A stretch of DNA of 64,000 bases, from the NCBI RefSeq assembly GCF_023273895.1, contig NZ_CP096883.1:868001-932000 (forward strand), read 5' to 3'. Position numbers and translations under genes: made by a program. The DNA is from Sphingobacterium sp. PCS056. Lineage in GTDB: Bacteria; Bacteroidota; Bacteroidia; Sphingobacteriales; Sphingobacteriaceae. This document shows, piece after piece, positions 41,644 through 50,646 of this stretch (the stretch's first letter is position 1; the number at the start of each line of letters is the position of its first letter). Under the pieces are notes generated by a model that searched no databases, was not told the DNA's origin, and saw nothing but the letters and a program-made list of their open reading frames with translations.

Positions 41644-43422
41644 TTACTGAAAATTAAACCCATTATTATTCAGCTTGCCATTACTTCCGTCCAGAAACAC
41701 TTGCCAAATGGGCCAAAACTGCTGTTGATCTGGATCTCTTAAAAACAAACCATCCCAATACTTCACAGCATCAGAGGCTGCATTCAATGTCCAGGCTTTG
41801 CTGGATTCATATGTGCTTCCGACTGCATCTGTATCTCCTTTTTTTAGCCCATAGATTTCTACTGTCTCTTGATCCGCTGCGGTTCTAAAATAAATTTTGG
41901 ACAATAAGCCTTCATATTTTCCAGTTCGCGCTTCCAACTGCTGTAATTTAATTTTGGATGCATTCAGCTTCTCACTCAATAAATTCCACCGAATAAGATC
42001 CGATTTACGCAGCATTTCACCCACAAACTCCAAGGCTCGTTCGTCGACTATAGCATTAAAAAATAAGGTTTTGCTTTGTGTAATTTGGTTCATGTACTGA
42101 TCCACTTTTGCGGTGTTATTGGCAAAAGCACGAGCCCTTACTTGTTTAAAATATGGAGCTGCTGCTTGTGGACCGTCCAATTCATTAATCGCCTCAGCCG
42201 CCATCAATAAAACATCGGCGTAGCGCATATACATCCAGTTCAAACCGTCATCATTGGTAGAAGTCACCACGCGACTCATCCATTCATAGCGATATTTACC
42301 AAAGTACCATTTGTTTAGACTGGTCGGTACTTGCTTGCCCCCGGTCCATTCATACGGAACACAAGAAACATCTCTGCGCAAATCACCCTCCTCATAATCA
42401 TAATACATCGTTGGATTAGGTCCATTAGTACCACCTTTGTTTTGTCCGGTGTACTTATCCACTGTCGTATGTTTGACTCCCAGATCAAAGATCACACGAC
42501 CTCTACCCTCGCTAAATGGAATCTCCCACATCGACTCCAGCCCGGCAGCTCCAGACTCGCGGCATAATGTTTTGAATACCTCCTCAAAACCCAGCAACCG
42601 TTGTGTACCACTATTGATAATATCCAGACACTCTTGTTTAGCAATTGCATAGGTTTTCGCTACAGCTAAATCTGGATCATTGCTTCTTCTAATCGTTCCA
42701 TCAGAACGTTGAGAAAATCCGCCAGCTGCCAAAGCTAGACGAGCACGAAGCCCTTTTGCAAAAGCTTTATTTACGCGTTCCACAGAAGAAGTCGTAGAGG
42801 TTGCATTTGCCCAAGGCAATAAAGTAGCGGCCTCTTCGAGATCTTGTAACAACTGTTTGTAAATCACATCGCGATCACTTTTCTCGATATAGGTGGTTTC
42901 ACTTGTTAAAGGTTCGAAGCGAGCAGGGACATCTCCCCATCCTTTTAATAAATCGTTGTACAGTACTGCACGCAATGTCAATACCTCTCCTAAGATTTGA
43001 GCCAATTCAGGATTATTCGCGACATTTCCATACGTACGTAGACCACGAATCGCCATATTTGCACGCTCTATCCCCTCATAAAATTTTGCCCAAGCGTTAT
43101 TATCCGTATTCATCTGCCCATTATTCACATTGGTATTATAATTGGATAGTCGCGATTTATCATCAGCAATTGTTCTTAACGCATTGTTTACTTCTGTATC
43201 TGTATTGACACCATAGAACACCAGATACCGACCCCTATAGGAGTTTGTCTCACCAAAAGACTGTATAATCCCAGCTATAGCACCAGAGGCTAAACTTGGA
43301 GTAGAAAAAATAATCGATTCATCTAATGAAGATTTGGTAGGGGCATCCAACACCTTACTACAAGAAGCGGATAAACTCGCAGCAACAAGTAAGATTGAAA
43401 TTTTACTATATATTCTTTTCAT
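41644..43422 (-). CDS. susD: SusD/RagB family glycan-binding lipoprotein
   Basis: A SusD homologue caps the SusC channel on the outer face and binds oligosaccharides for import. The 592 residues have a lipoprotein signal (MKRIYSKISILLVAASLSASC, with Cys21), an N-terminal segment LDAPTKSSLDESIIFSTP, TPR-like helices such as YEGIERANMAIRGL and AQILGEVLTLRAVLYNDLLKGWGDVP (residues near 120-175), and the C-terminal MYMRYADVLLMAAEAINEL and RKSDLIRWNLL segments characteristic of the family. It begins 4 bases after susC ends, so the two form one transcript. The substrate is assigned as pectin fragments from the surrounding enzymes. Confidence 0.95.
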   Translation of the reverse strand: MKRIYSKISILLVAASLSASCSKVLDAPTKSSLDESIIFSTPSLASGAIAGIIQSFGETNSYRGRYLVFYGVNTDTEVNNALRTIADDKSRLSNYNTNVNNGQMNTDNNAWAKFYEGIERANMAIRGLRTYGNVANNPELAQILGEVLTLRAVLYNDLLKGWGDVPARFEPLTSETTYIEKSDRDVIYKQLLQDLEEAATLLPWANATSTTSSVERVNKAFAKGLRARLALAAGGFSQRSDGTIRRSNDPDLAVAKTYAIAKQECLDIINSGTQRLLGFEEVFKTLCRESGAAGLESMWEIPFSEGRGRVIFDLGVKHTTVDKYTGQNKGGTNGPNPTMYYDYEEGDLRRDVSCVPYEWTGGKQVPTSLNKWYFGKYRYEWMSRVVTSTNDDGLNWMYMRYADVLLMAAEAINELDGPQAAAPYFKQVRARAFANNTAKVDQYMNQITQSKTLFFNAIVDERALEFVGEMLRKSDLIRWNLLSEKLNASKIKLQQLEARTGKYEGLLSKIYFRTAADQETVEIYGLKKGDTDAVGSTYESSKAWTLNAASDAVKYWDGLFLRDPDQQQFWPIWQVFLDGSNGKLNNNGFNFQ

Positions 43423-43426
43423 CTTC

Positions 43427-46400
43427 TTAAAAATTTAAATTAATACCAGCAACAAATAGCCGACTCTTAGGGTAAGCTGAATAATCAACTCCAGGGGTAA
43501 GGTTTGTTTTTCTACGCGTAGACACTTCGGGATCAAAACCGCTATAATTGGTCCACGTAAATAGATTATATCCCGTTACATAGAGACGTAAATTTTTGAC
43601 GCTCGCTTTTTTCAACCACTGATTAGGCAATGTATAGCCTACTGATAGCGTACTAAAGCGCAAGAAGGAACCATCTTCAACTGCCCAATCACTGAATACA
43701 AAACTTTTCATATGTGGAGACCACATTGTAGTATTACGGTTCATCTCTTCCAATTGATTGGGATCGTTTGATAGAGTTCCATCTGGCAATAAATTGGTCC
43801 AACGCTGTCCCTCAGCCATGGTCGAGATCATATTACGTGACGAATATTTACTTGTTGAGGTGTATTCGATCTTATTGGCATTGTAAATATCATTGCCGTA
43901 ACTCCAGTTGAATAAGGCTGAGATATCAAAGTTATATATACGACTATAGATCGAAAAACCTCCTGTATGACTTGGATTGGCATCTCCTATAATCGTTCGA
44001 TCTGTCGCATCAACACGATTTCCTTCTCCTGCAATATTTTTCAATTTTATCATACCTGGTCTCAGTGCTCCTACCACCGCCGTTGCGTCTGCAACACCAT
44101 CTTTTAATATCCATTTCTTTGTGGTTGCATCGTATCCCGAAAAATCTGATACTTCGTAGCGACCATCATTTAAGTAACCATACATCTTACCCACCGATAG
44201 CCCTTGCTGAACGATATACTCGGGACCGATCTCACTAGATGCCCATTGACTTTCGGCATAGAAGCTCTCCATCAGACCTAAAGAATTAACTTTGTTTCTA
44301 TTGAAACTGATATTTGCAGAGAGATTTAAATCTATATTCTTTTTCTGTATGGCTTTCCATGCCATGGACAATTCCAACCCTTTATTTTGGGTTTCTCCCA
44401 TATTGCGATATTGTCCATCATAGCCTGTACCTGGAATTGGAAAGAGGATGAGTAGATCTTTCGTATGATTTAAATAGGCATCTATGGTACCGGTGACCGC
44501 TCCACCAAATAAGGAGTAGTCGAGGCCCAGATTGCGCGTTACTGTGGTTTCCCATTTTAAGTCCGAATTGGCCATGATCTTTGATGCAGCCCAATAGCTT
44601 TCAAATCCATTGACCCAAGTGGTCGGCTTTACATCAAATGTTTGTGTCATCTGACCAGATGGTATGTTATTGTTTCCTGCGGTTCCGTAACTGGCTCTTA
44701 GCTTAAAATCGTCTAACCAGCGCTTGGTATTATCCATAAAAGGCTCTGCTGAAATGCGCCAAGCTCCAGAGGCTGATGGAAAATACCCCCATCTATTGTT
44801 TTTAGAAAATTTGGATGAACCATCCGCTCTAAATGTGGCACTTAACAGATATTTACCCTTAAAATCATAATTTGATCGACCGAAAAATGACAGGAGCTTA
44901 TCATCAGGGAATAGGTAGTTTTCAATGGCATTTGCATCACCTTGTGCGGATAGTTTTCGAGCATCGTCAAAACCGAATGTCTTGGGGAAACCATGTACCG
45001 TTGTCGTATGTGACTCCGATATACTTTTGATATACTCCTGTCCTAACAAAAGATTTAAATTATGATGGGTACCCATCATATCTTTAAAATCATAGGTCAA
45101 TGTATTGGTATTTCGAAGCGATTGTTTATTTAATTTAGTAAAAACGATCGCGGGCAAACCTTGATTTTCCGCAGCGGGAATATTGGCGACATAATAAGTT
45201 GTTTTTCCATAGAAGCGATCGTCGGCATTCCGAAAATCATCATAACCAATTTCTGATTTTATTTTCAAGTTATCAACCAATTCCCAAGCAACACTTCCAT
45301 TGAGGTTATAGGTCCTCCTCTTTTGTAATTGATCATTATCGGAAAGGGCTTCCAATGGGTTATATAGGTTAAATTCATCATCAGTCTCATCCGTATTGGT
45401 TAGCCCCTGAATGGCAAAAGGAGGATAGAGCATCGCATATTTCAAGCGTGAATCTGCTGAAGATATTTCTTTCTGTTCATTAGTCCCTCCGCCTTCAATC
45501 TTGGTATCTGAAAAGCGCATGCCCAAATCAACAGTAACTCTTTTATGCGGTTTATGGTTTAATTTAAAATTTAGATTTTGGCGTTGATAACCGGACATCT
45601 CCATGATGGCTTTATCCTTGATAAAAGTGTGACTCAGTGTATATTTGGTATTATCACTGCCTCCACTTAGACTGATATTTTGATTGAAAACATTCCCCGT
45701 TCTACCAAATACCAGATCCTGCCAATCATTTGCTTTGACTTGATCATACAGATCAATATCTTGGTAATTGCCAAAGTACTTGGTGTACCCTCCTAGGTCG
45801 TTATTCAGTAGTGCATTTTCATATTGCCATTTGACATAATCGGCAGGAGTAAGTACATCCAGTGTATTAGCTATATTTCTAAAACCACCGTACGCAGCAT
45901 AGCTGACGGCTGTTTTACCGGACTTGGCTCCTTTGGTGGTGACTAGGATCACGCCATTCGCTCCTCTGGAACCATAGATTGCCGCAGAAGAAGCATCTTT
46001 TAAAACATCGATTGTTTCAATATCTGAAGGAGCAATATCAGCAATAGAAGCGACCGGAAATCCATCGACAATGTAAAGCGGAGCATTGTCTCCTGTTATG
46101 GATCCTCCCCCACGAATCCGCACCTTCATCTCCGCATCAGGAGAGCCTTCTGTAGATGATATCTGGATCCCAGCCATCCTTCCAGCAATAGCTTCTAATG
46201 CGGAGGCAACAGGAGCTTTTTGAATTACATCAGCGGATATTGACGATATGGCCCCCGTCAAGTCTTTCCTTTTAACAGAACCATATCCAATATTCACGGA
46301 CACTTCTTCCAATGCATTGGAAAGGCTCTCCATATCCAAATTGATGATGGAGCTTCCTGTAGGGACGACGACCGTAATGCTCTTGTATCCTACATAGGTC

Positions 46401-46621
46401 AGCACAAGCTCTGTATCTTTGGTAGGAACTGACAGGATGAATTTTCCAGATTTATCTGTAATGGCTCCATTCACTGACCCTTTTACACTAACGCTAACGC
46501 CAATCAAAGGACTTGCATCTTTCGCGTCTTTAACGATACCGGATACTTGTCTACTTTGTGCAAATGCATCATTTGCAAAAAAGGCTGTACACAAAAGGGT
46601 AGAAAACAACACTCTACTCAT
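43427..46621 (-). CDS. susC: SusC/RagA family TonB-dependent outer-membrane transporter
   Basis: The energised outer-membrane channel that imports pectin oligosaccharides with SusD. The 1064-residue protein has a signal peptide (ending NDAFAQ), an N-terminal carboxypeptidase-regulatory-like beta domain (about 25-105: VSGIVKDAKDASPLIGVSVSVKG), a plug domain (about 115-235) with the SusC marker VNIGYGSVKRKDLTGAISS, and a 22-strand barrel ending in AGINLNF. No N-terminal signalling (STN) domain is present, so it is not a sigma/anti-sigma-linked receptor. Control by the LacI-type operator upstream fits this. It heads the susC-susD-lipoprotein-CE12 operon and diverges from the regulator gene. Confidence 0.96.
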   Translation of the reverse strand: MSRVLFSTLLCTAFFANDAFAQSRQVSGIVKDAKDASPLIGVSVSVKGSVNGAITDKSGKFILSVPTKDTELVLTYVGYKSITVVVPTGSSIINLDMESLSNALEEVSVNIGYGSVKRKDLTGAISSISADVIQKAPVASALEAIAGRMAGIQISSTEGSPDAEMKVRIRGGGSITGDNAPLYIVDGFPVASIADIAPSDIETIDVLKDASSAAIYGSRGANGVILVTTKGAKSGKTAVSYAAYGGFRNIANTLDVLTPADYVKWQYENALLNNDLGGYTKYFGNYQDIDLYDQVKANDWQDLVFGRTGNVFNQNISLSGGSDNTKYTLSHTFIKDKAIMEMSGYQRQNLNFKLNHKPHKRVTVDLGMRFSDTKIEGGGTNEQKEISSADSRLKYAMLYPPFAIQGLTNTDETDDEFNLYNPLEALSDNDQLQKRRTYNLNGSVAWELVDNLKIKSEIGYDDFRNADDRFYGKTTYYVANIPAAENQGLPAIVFTKLNKQSLRNTNTLTYDFKDMMGTHHNLNLLLGQEYIKSISESHTTTVHGFPKTFGFDDARKLSAQGDANAIENYLFPDDKLLSFFGRSNYDFKGKYLLSATFRADGSSKFSKNNRWGYFPSASGAWRISAEPFMDNTKRWLDDFKLRASYGTAGNNNIPSGQMTQTFDVKPTTWVNGFESYWAASKIMANSDLKWETTVTRNLGLDYSLFGGAVTGTIDAYLNHTKDLLILFPIPGTGYDGQYRNMGETQNKGLELSMAWKAIQKKNIDLNLSANISFNRNKVNSLGLMESFYAESQWASSEIGPEYIVQQGLSVGKMYGYLNDGRYEVSDFSGYDATTKKWILKDGVADATAVVGALRPGMIKLKNIAGEGNRVDATDRTIIGDANPSHTGGFSIYSRIYNFDISALFNWSYGNDIYNANKIEYTSTSKYSSRNMISTMAEGQRWTNLLPDGTLSNDPNQLEEMNRNTTMWSPHMKSFVFSDWAVEDGSFLRFSTLSVGYTLPNQWLKKASVKNLRLYVTGYNLFTWTNYSGFDPEVSTRRKTNLTPGVDYSAYPKSRLFVAGINLNF

Positions 46622-46724
46622 AATGTTTATATTAAGTTTAAAAATTGCTTATCAAAAAGTAATCAAGAAGAAATTGCTCTTAAAAGGCTAAAGAAATCTC
46701 TTACAATTGGTTTAATTTATGTAA

Positions 46725-46752
46725 CAAGTTTACTAACTAAATACCATTTCAA
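46725..46752 (-). promoter_or_regulatory. Candidate promoter of susC
   Basis: The reverse strand has TTG (46750-46752), a short 17-base spacer and TAAACTTG (46725-46732). The 12 bases AGTAAACTTGTT (46723-46734) are identical to those before the minus-strand pectinesterase. The operator begins 41 bases upstream of the -7 element. Confidence 0.45.
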
Positions 46753-46773
46753 GGACTATTTTCCACCAAAATC

Positions 46774-46803
46774 TATGCAATCGTTGCCGGTATCGTTTGC
46801 AAT
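46774..46803. promoter_or_regulatory. LacI-type operator between susC and its regulator gene
   Basis: The left arm TATGCAATCGTT (46774-46785) is identical to that of operator 1, the spacer is GCCGGT with a central CG, and the right arm ATCGTTTGCAAT (46792-46803) keeps the CGTTTGC core. Nine of the inner twelve positions are symmetric. It could serve both susC and, by position, autoregulation of the lacI-type gene. Confidence 0.75.
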
Positions 46804-46868
46804 TTTGAGTGGACTAAAATTTGATATTATCAAAAAAAAACCATAACATTATATTTAGCCCAAAAATT

Positions 46869-47891
46869 ATGAGATTCAAACCGTCGACTATTAAAGATAT
46901 TGCGCTTGCACTTAATTTATCCACCTCCACGGTATCAAGAGCTATGCGTGATAGTTATGAAATTAGTGCTGAAACGAAAAAATTAGTTTTAGATTATGCT
47001 AAAAAAATCAACTATACGGCCAATCCTATCGCGAGAAGCTTAAAGGAGAGAAGAAGCTATTCGATTGGAATCATCGTCAGTGAGATCGCTAATAATTTTT
47101 ATTCGCAGGTGATCAATGGGGTGGAATCTGTGGCCCATAACAAAAACTACCAAGTGGTGATATCACAAACACATGAGTCTGCTGAAAGAGAAAAAATGAA
47201 TGTAGAATACCTGTCTTCGCGATCTGTTGATGGTTTATTGATTTCTTTATCTTCTGAAACCAATGATATTGAATACCTCAAAACCCTGCACAAGCAAGGC
47301 TATCCGATTGTTTTCTTTGACAGAATACCCGAAGATTTTGATACATTCAAGGTGACTTCAAATAATTTTAAAGGGGCTTTTGATGCAACAGAACATTTAA
47401 TTTTAAATGGACACAGCAAAATAGCACACTTGACTAATAGTAAATCTTTATCCATCACAAAAGAAAGACTGGCGGGATACCAAGCAGCGCTAAAAAAGCA
47501 CCATATCCGCTATGATGAAAATCTAGTGAAGTTTTCGGAGTACGGTGGTATGCATATGCAAGAAATTGATGAAGCTATTGATGCTCTATTTGAACAAAAA
47601 TTTGATGCAATATTTATTTCTGGAGATAAATTGTCAACTGGTTATTTGATGTATTCAAAAAAGAAATATCCAAAATTGATAAGCAAAATAGCAATTGCTG
47701 GATTTACAAACTCCAATGTGGTCAGTATTTTCTCTCCCTCGCTAACGGTTGTCCGGCAGCCTGCATTTGAAATGGGAAAAGTAGCAACGGATCTCCTTAT
47801 TCAGATGATAGAAGCAAAAAGACCTATTACCGAATATGAAACTATTACATTAGAAACAGAGCTCATCGACGAAAAAGACTTGAAAATTTAA
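46869..47891 (+). CDS. LacI-family transcriptional regulator of the pectin locus
   Basis: A 340-residue regulator. An N-terminal LacI helix-turn-helix and hinge (residues about 4-60: TIKDIALALNLSTSTVSRAM, then ANPIARSLKERRS) precedes a periplasmic-binding-protein-like sensor domain (IGIIVSEIANNFYSQVINGVE, PIVFFDRIPEDF, AIFISGDKLSTGYLM, VRQPAFEMGKVATDLLI). The longer frame from 46821 lacks a sensible start; ATG 46869 begins just before the HTH. It is divergent from susC across a strong palindromic site, and matching sites or arms precede every other pectin unit, so it very likely controls the whole locus. The ligand may be galacturonate or a pathway intermediate such as 2-keto-3-deoxygluconate; that is inference. 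Confidence 0.92.
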   Translation: MRFKPSTIKDIALALNLSTSTVSRAMRDSYEISAETKKLVLDYAKKINYTANPIARSLKERRSYSIGIIVSEIANNFYSQVINGVESVAHNKNYQVVISQTHESAEREKMNVEYLSSRSVDGLLISLSSETNDIEYLKTLHKQGYPIVFFDRIPEDFDTFKVTSNNFKGAFDATEHLILNGHSKIAHLTNSKSLSITKERLAGYQAALKKHHIRYDENLVKFSEYGGMHMQEIDEAIDALFEQKFDAIFISGDKLSTGYLMYSKKKYPKLISKIAIAGFTNSNVVSIFSPSLTVVRQPAFEMGKVATDLLIQMIEAKRPITEYETITLETELIDEKDLKI

Positions 47892-47959
47892 ATTGGACTT
47901 GTATCAAAACAGAGATTCAATTTTTAATCTCCTTAATCTGATAACAAGAAAAGCTTAAT

Positions 47960-47989
47960 AAAAAACCGCAAGTACTTTCGTACTTACGG
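47960..47989 (-). terminator. Intrinsic terminator after the outer-membrane receptor gene
   Basis: A stem CCGCAAGTAC / GTACTTACGG (one mismatch) with the loop TTTC. The T run follows on the minus strand, so it ends the minus-strand transcript from 48043-50448. Confidence 0.8.
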
Positions 47990-48042
47990 CCTACATATTA
48001 AATAAACATTGAAACTATTTACATTTGTGAAGCAAGATGCTT

Positions 48043-50448
48043 TTATAAAGCTCGTTGCTTTTCTTCATTATCGGTATTCTTTTTCTTTGCCGCATTTTTC
48101 AAATTCCCAAATTTGTAAGAATAGGTCAAACGAGCCACTCGACGATCTTGATTTTGTCGGATCTTCGTGTTAAAAGATGAAAAATTGGTTGATAGATTTT
48201 GATTGCTTGTATTGAAGATATCTGATACAGCTAGCTTAAGCGAGCTTCTTTTATCTTTAAAGTTTTTAGTAAGACCGATCTGTGCATCCCAACGGCTCTC
48301 CAATTTATAAATATTGTATGTGAAAGGAGAGAAATAACGTAGGTTCATTTCTGCAGATAATGAAGGTGACAGCTTAAATGTGCTCATCGAATTGACCTGA
48401 AATAGAAAACTCGTACTATTTACTATATCTCCTGCGATGGCTCCATCAAAATTCATATATACTGCGGTGATATTATTATAAGAAGACCAGAATTTTGTCA
48501 CCTGTACCGGCATGCTTAAATTTAAAAAAGCCGAATTGTTTTTCCCTAGATTTTCACGTGTCACCCAAGTCGTTTTTTTAACAGAATCTTGTCCCATACT
48601 TTCCACGATTGCATCTGTCTGCGCATTGTAGCCTAAGGAAATCGTGTATTTTTTATAAAGCGTATAGTTCAAATTTAACTCATTTGCATATTGCGGATTC
48701 AAATAAGGGTTACCACGTTCTGAAGTATACTTATCAATAAAATAATCAAAGGGATTGAGCTGGCGGTAATTTGGTCTTGTTACTTTTCTCGAATAACCCA
48801 AAGAAAATATATGATTTTCATGGGCATCATAACTCAAATTTGCCGATGGGAATAAATCAAAATAATTTCGTTTTACCTGTTTGCTTTCTGTAAGCGAGTG
48901 ACCATCTGATAAGGTATACTCTCCACGTAATCCCGCTTTAATTCCCCATTTTCCTATTTGATTGTCATAATCAACATAACCTGCCGCAATTTGCTCTTTA
49001 TAGATGAAATGATTTGATCTGTTGACAATATTGGTCCACTTGTCATCTAATTGTTCTTCAAACAAGAGGTTATTATCTGACTTCACATTTGAATATTTTA
49101 CCCCTGTCTCCAGATTGGAAGTTTTACTTAAGGGTTGATTGTAATCCAGTTTTGCAACATAGATATCAATTCCTATTGGCATCTCACTTCTTAAGATCTC
49201 TGGATCATGTATCAATTGATTGTTTTTGTCAAACAATCTATTATCATAATCAGCCTTTTTGCTATTTTTAAATTGGCTCCAATCCAAATCCAAGATCAAT
49301 TTTTTACCCGTTGAATCAATCTTAAACTCGTTATTGAAATTGAATGAATAACGGTTAAAGCCTTCTTTAAACTGGGTCATGGAAATCAATGTAGAATCGA
49401 TTGTGGTCAATGGTCCTATCAAAGATTTGCTATCATTGTCATTGAGCTCGACATTATTACTTCCATTAAATTGCAAAGACATTACATTACGATCCGAGGT
49501 TTTCTGTTCAACTCCAAATTTGTAGGTATGTGTCCTATCTTTGATATGCAGATTTGATTGTTGATCAAATAATGTTTCCATTCCATTGTTGGAAATGATG
49601 CGCTCTATATTAAGTCGATTGATATATTTATCGTCACTGTAAGAGTAAGATCCAAAGTAAGTCGTATTATTCTTTTTGTAGTTGAGTGACAAAGCTGAAT
49701 TACCTCTAAATTTTTCACCTAATCCAGCAGTTGCAGAAAAGTTTCCATTAAAACCTTCCATTCGATTTTTCTTCATCACAATATTGATCGTTCCGACAGC
49801 TCCCTCCGCGTCATCTTTGGCACTACGTGATTTAATAACTTCAACAGACTTAATCTGGTTTCCATCTGTACTTTTTAGTAGGGTCGTCAGCTGCTCTCCT
49901 GTCATATACGTTTGGCGGCCATCGATGGTAACTTTTACTCCAGATTGTCCCATGAGCTGTAAGTTATTGTCATTATCCAAACTAACCCCAGGTGCGCGCT
50001 GCACAATATCTAAACCATTATTTCCTGCGGCCAATGGTGAATTTTCAACATTTAAGATTAGCTTTCCTTGTTTATTTTCTACAAGAGGTTTCTTTCCTTC
50101 TACGGTTACTTCAGACAAGGTATTGCTGCTCGGTATAATCTGCAGATCGGGTATTTGCTGTGCTGTTTTATTAAAATTAATAATAGCGGAGCGTTTCACT
50201 TCATAACCAATCATTCTAGCTTCTACATAATATGATCCCGCTGCAACATTTTCGAAAGAATATTGTCCGTCCTCTTTGGTAATGGCTGTTTTTAAAATAA
50301 TATGATTAGTACTGTGGATCAAATAAGCTGTAACAGCACTCATTTGTTCATTTTTTTCATTCACCACCTTACCGGTTATGCCCACCGCTGCCCATAGCAG
50401 TTGTGCACTGATGGCAAATAAGATTGTTAGTAATAGTTTAGTTTTCAT
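48043..50448 (-). CDS. Outer-membrane beta-barrel receptor (TonB-dependent-like, OMP_b-brl_3 type)
   Basis: An 801-residue outer-membrane protein: signal peptide (ending LLWA near residue 20), an N-terminal carboxypeptidase-regulatory-like beta domain (about 23-105: GITGKVVNEKNEQMSAVTAY), a plug-like region (about 112-225: VEGKKPLVENKQGKLILNVENS, with GQSGVKVTIDGRQTYMTGEQL further on), and a large barrel. It lacks the SusC marker and a SusD partner, so it is not a Sus-type importer. Similar Bacteroidota proteins carry the 'outer membrane beta-barrel family' label, and their ligands are unknown. It is a single-gene unit with its own terminator. Confidence 0.85.
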   Translation of the reverse strand: MKTKLLLTILFAISAQLLWAAVGITGKVVNEKNEQMSAVTAYLIHSTNHIILKTAITKEDGQYSFENVAAGSYYVEARMIGYEVKRSAIINFNKTAQQIPDLQIIPSSNTLSEVTVEGKKPLVENKQGKLILNVENSPLAAGNNGLDIVQRAPGVSLDNDNNLQLMGQSGVKVTIDGRQTYMTGEQLTTLLKSTDGNQIKSVEVIKSRSAKDDAEGAVGTINIVMKKNRMEGFNGNFSATAGLGEKFRGNSALSLNYKKNNTTYFGSYSYSDDKYINRLNIERIISNNGMETLFDQQSNLHIKDRTHTYKFGVEQKTSDRNVMSLQFNGSNNVELNDNDSKSLIGPLTTIDSTLISMTQFKEGFNRYSFNFNNEFKIDSTGKKLILDLDWSQFKNSKKADYDNRLFDKNNQLIHDPEILRSEMPIGIDIYVAKLDYNQPLSKTSNLETGVKYSNVKSDNNLLFEEQLDDKWTNIVNRSNHFIYKEQIAAGYVDYDNQIGKWGIKAGLRGEYTLSDGHSLTESKQVKRNYFDLFPSANLSYDAHENHIFSLGYSRKVTRPNYRQLNPFDYFIDKYTSERGNPYLNPQYANELNLNYTLYKKYTISLGYNAQTDAIVESMGQDSVKKTTWVTRENLGKNNSAFLNLSMPVQVTKFWSSYNNITAVYMNFDGAIAGDIVNSTSFLFQVNSMSTFKLSPSLSAEMNLRYFSPFTYNIYKLESRWDAQIGLTKNFKDKRSSLKLAVSDIFNTSNQNLSTNFSSFNTKIRQNQDRRVARLTYSYKFGNLKNAAKKKNTDNEEKQRAL

Positions 50449-50535
50449 TGAGTATAGGTTGTTCTATCCGAAATAGAAATGTTGAGTAGTTAGTATAAGT
50501 TTTGTATAGAATGTTACAATAAGATTGATTTATTT

Positions 50536-50575
50536 AAAAAAAAGGGCTTTAAGCGTGTTAAAGCCCTTTTTTTGT
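50536..50575 (-). terminator. Hairpin terminator after the PspC-domain gene
   Basis: The perfect core stem GGGCTTTAA / TTAAAGCCC (50544-50552 / 50558-50566) is extended by A and T runs. It lies about 75 bases past the PspC gene stop on the minus strand and before the outer-membrane receptor gene. It looks able to work in both directions. Confidence 0.75.
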
Positions 50576-50646
50576 TAGATTTAATGATGCCTTTCATGAA
50601 AAGGGCTTTCGGAATGAAGGTCTTTGATGTTCTTTTATGAACAGCG

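Noticed and set aside
43427-46621. SusC as an ECF-sigma-linked (STN-domain) transporter
   Set aside because: No STN domain precedes the beta-sandwich domain, and no sigma/anti-sigma pair lies next to it; the LacI-type site explains regulation better.
49682-50206. 174-codon open frame on the plus strand
   Set aside because: Antisense to the N-terminal plug region of the outer-membrane receptor gene; composition is that of a shadow frame.
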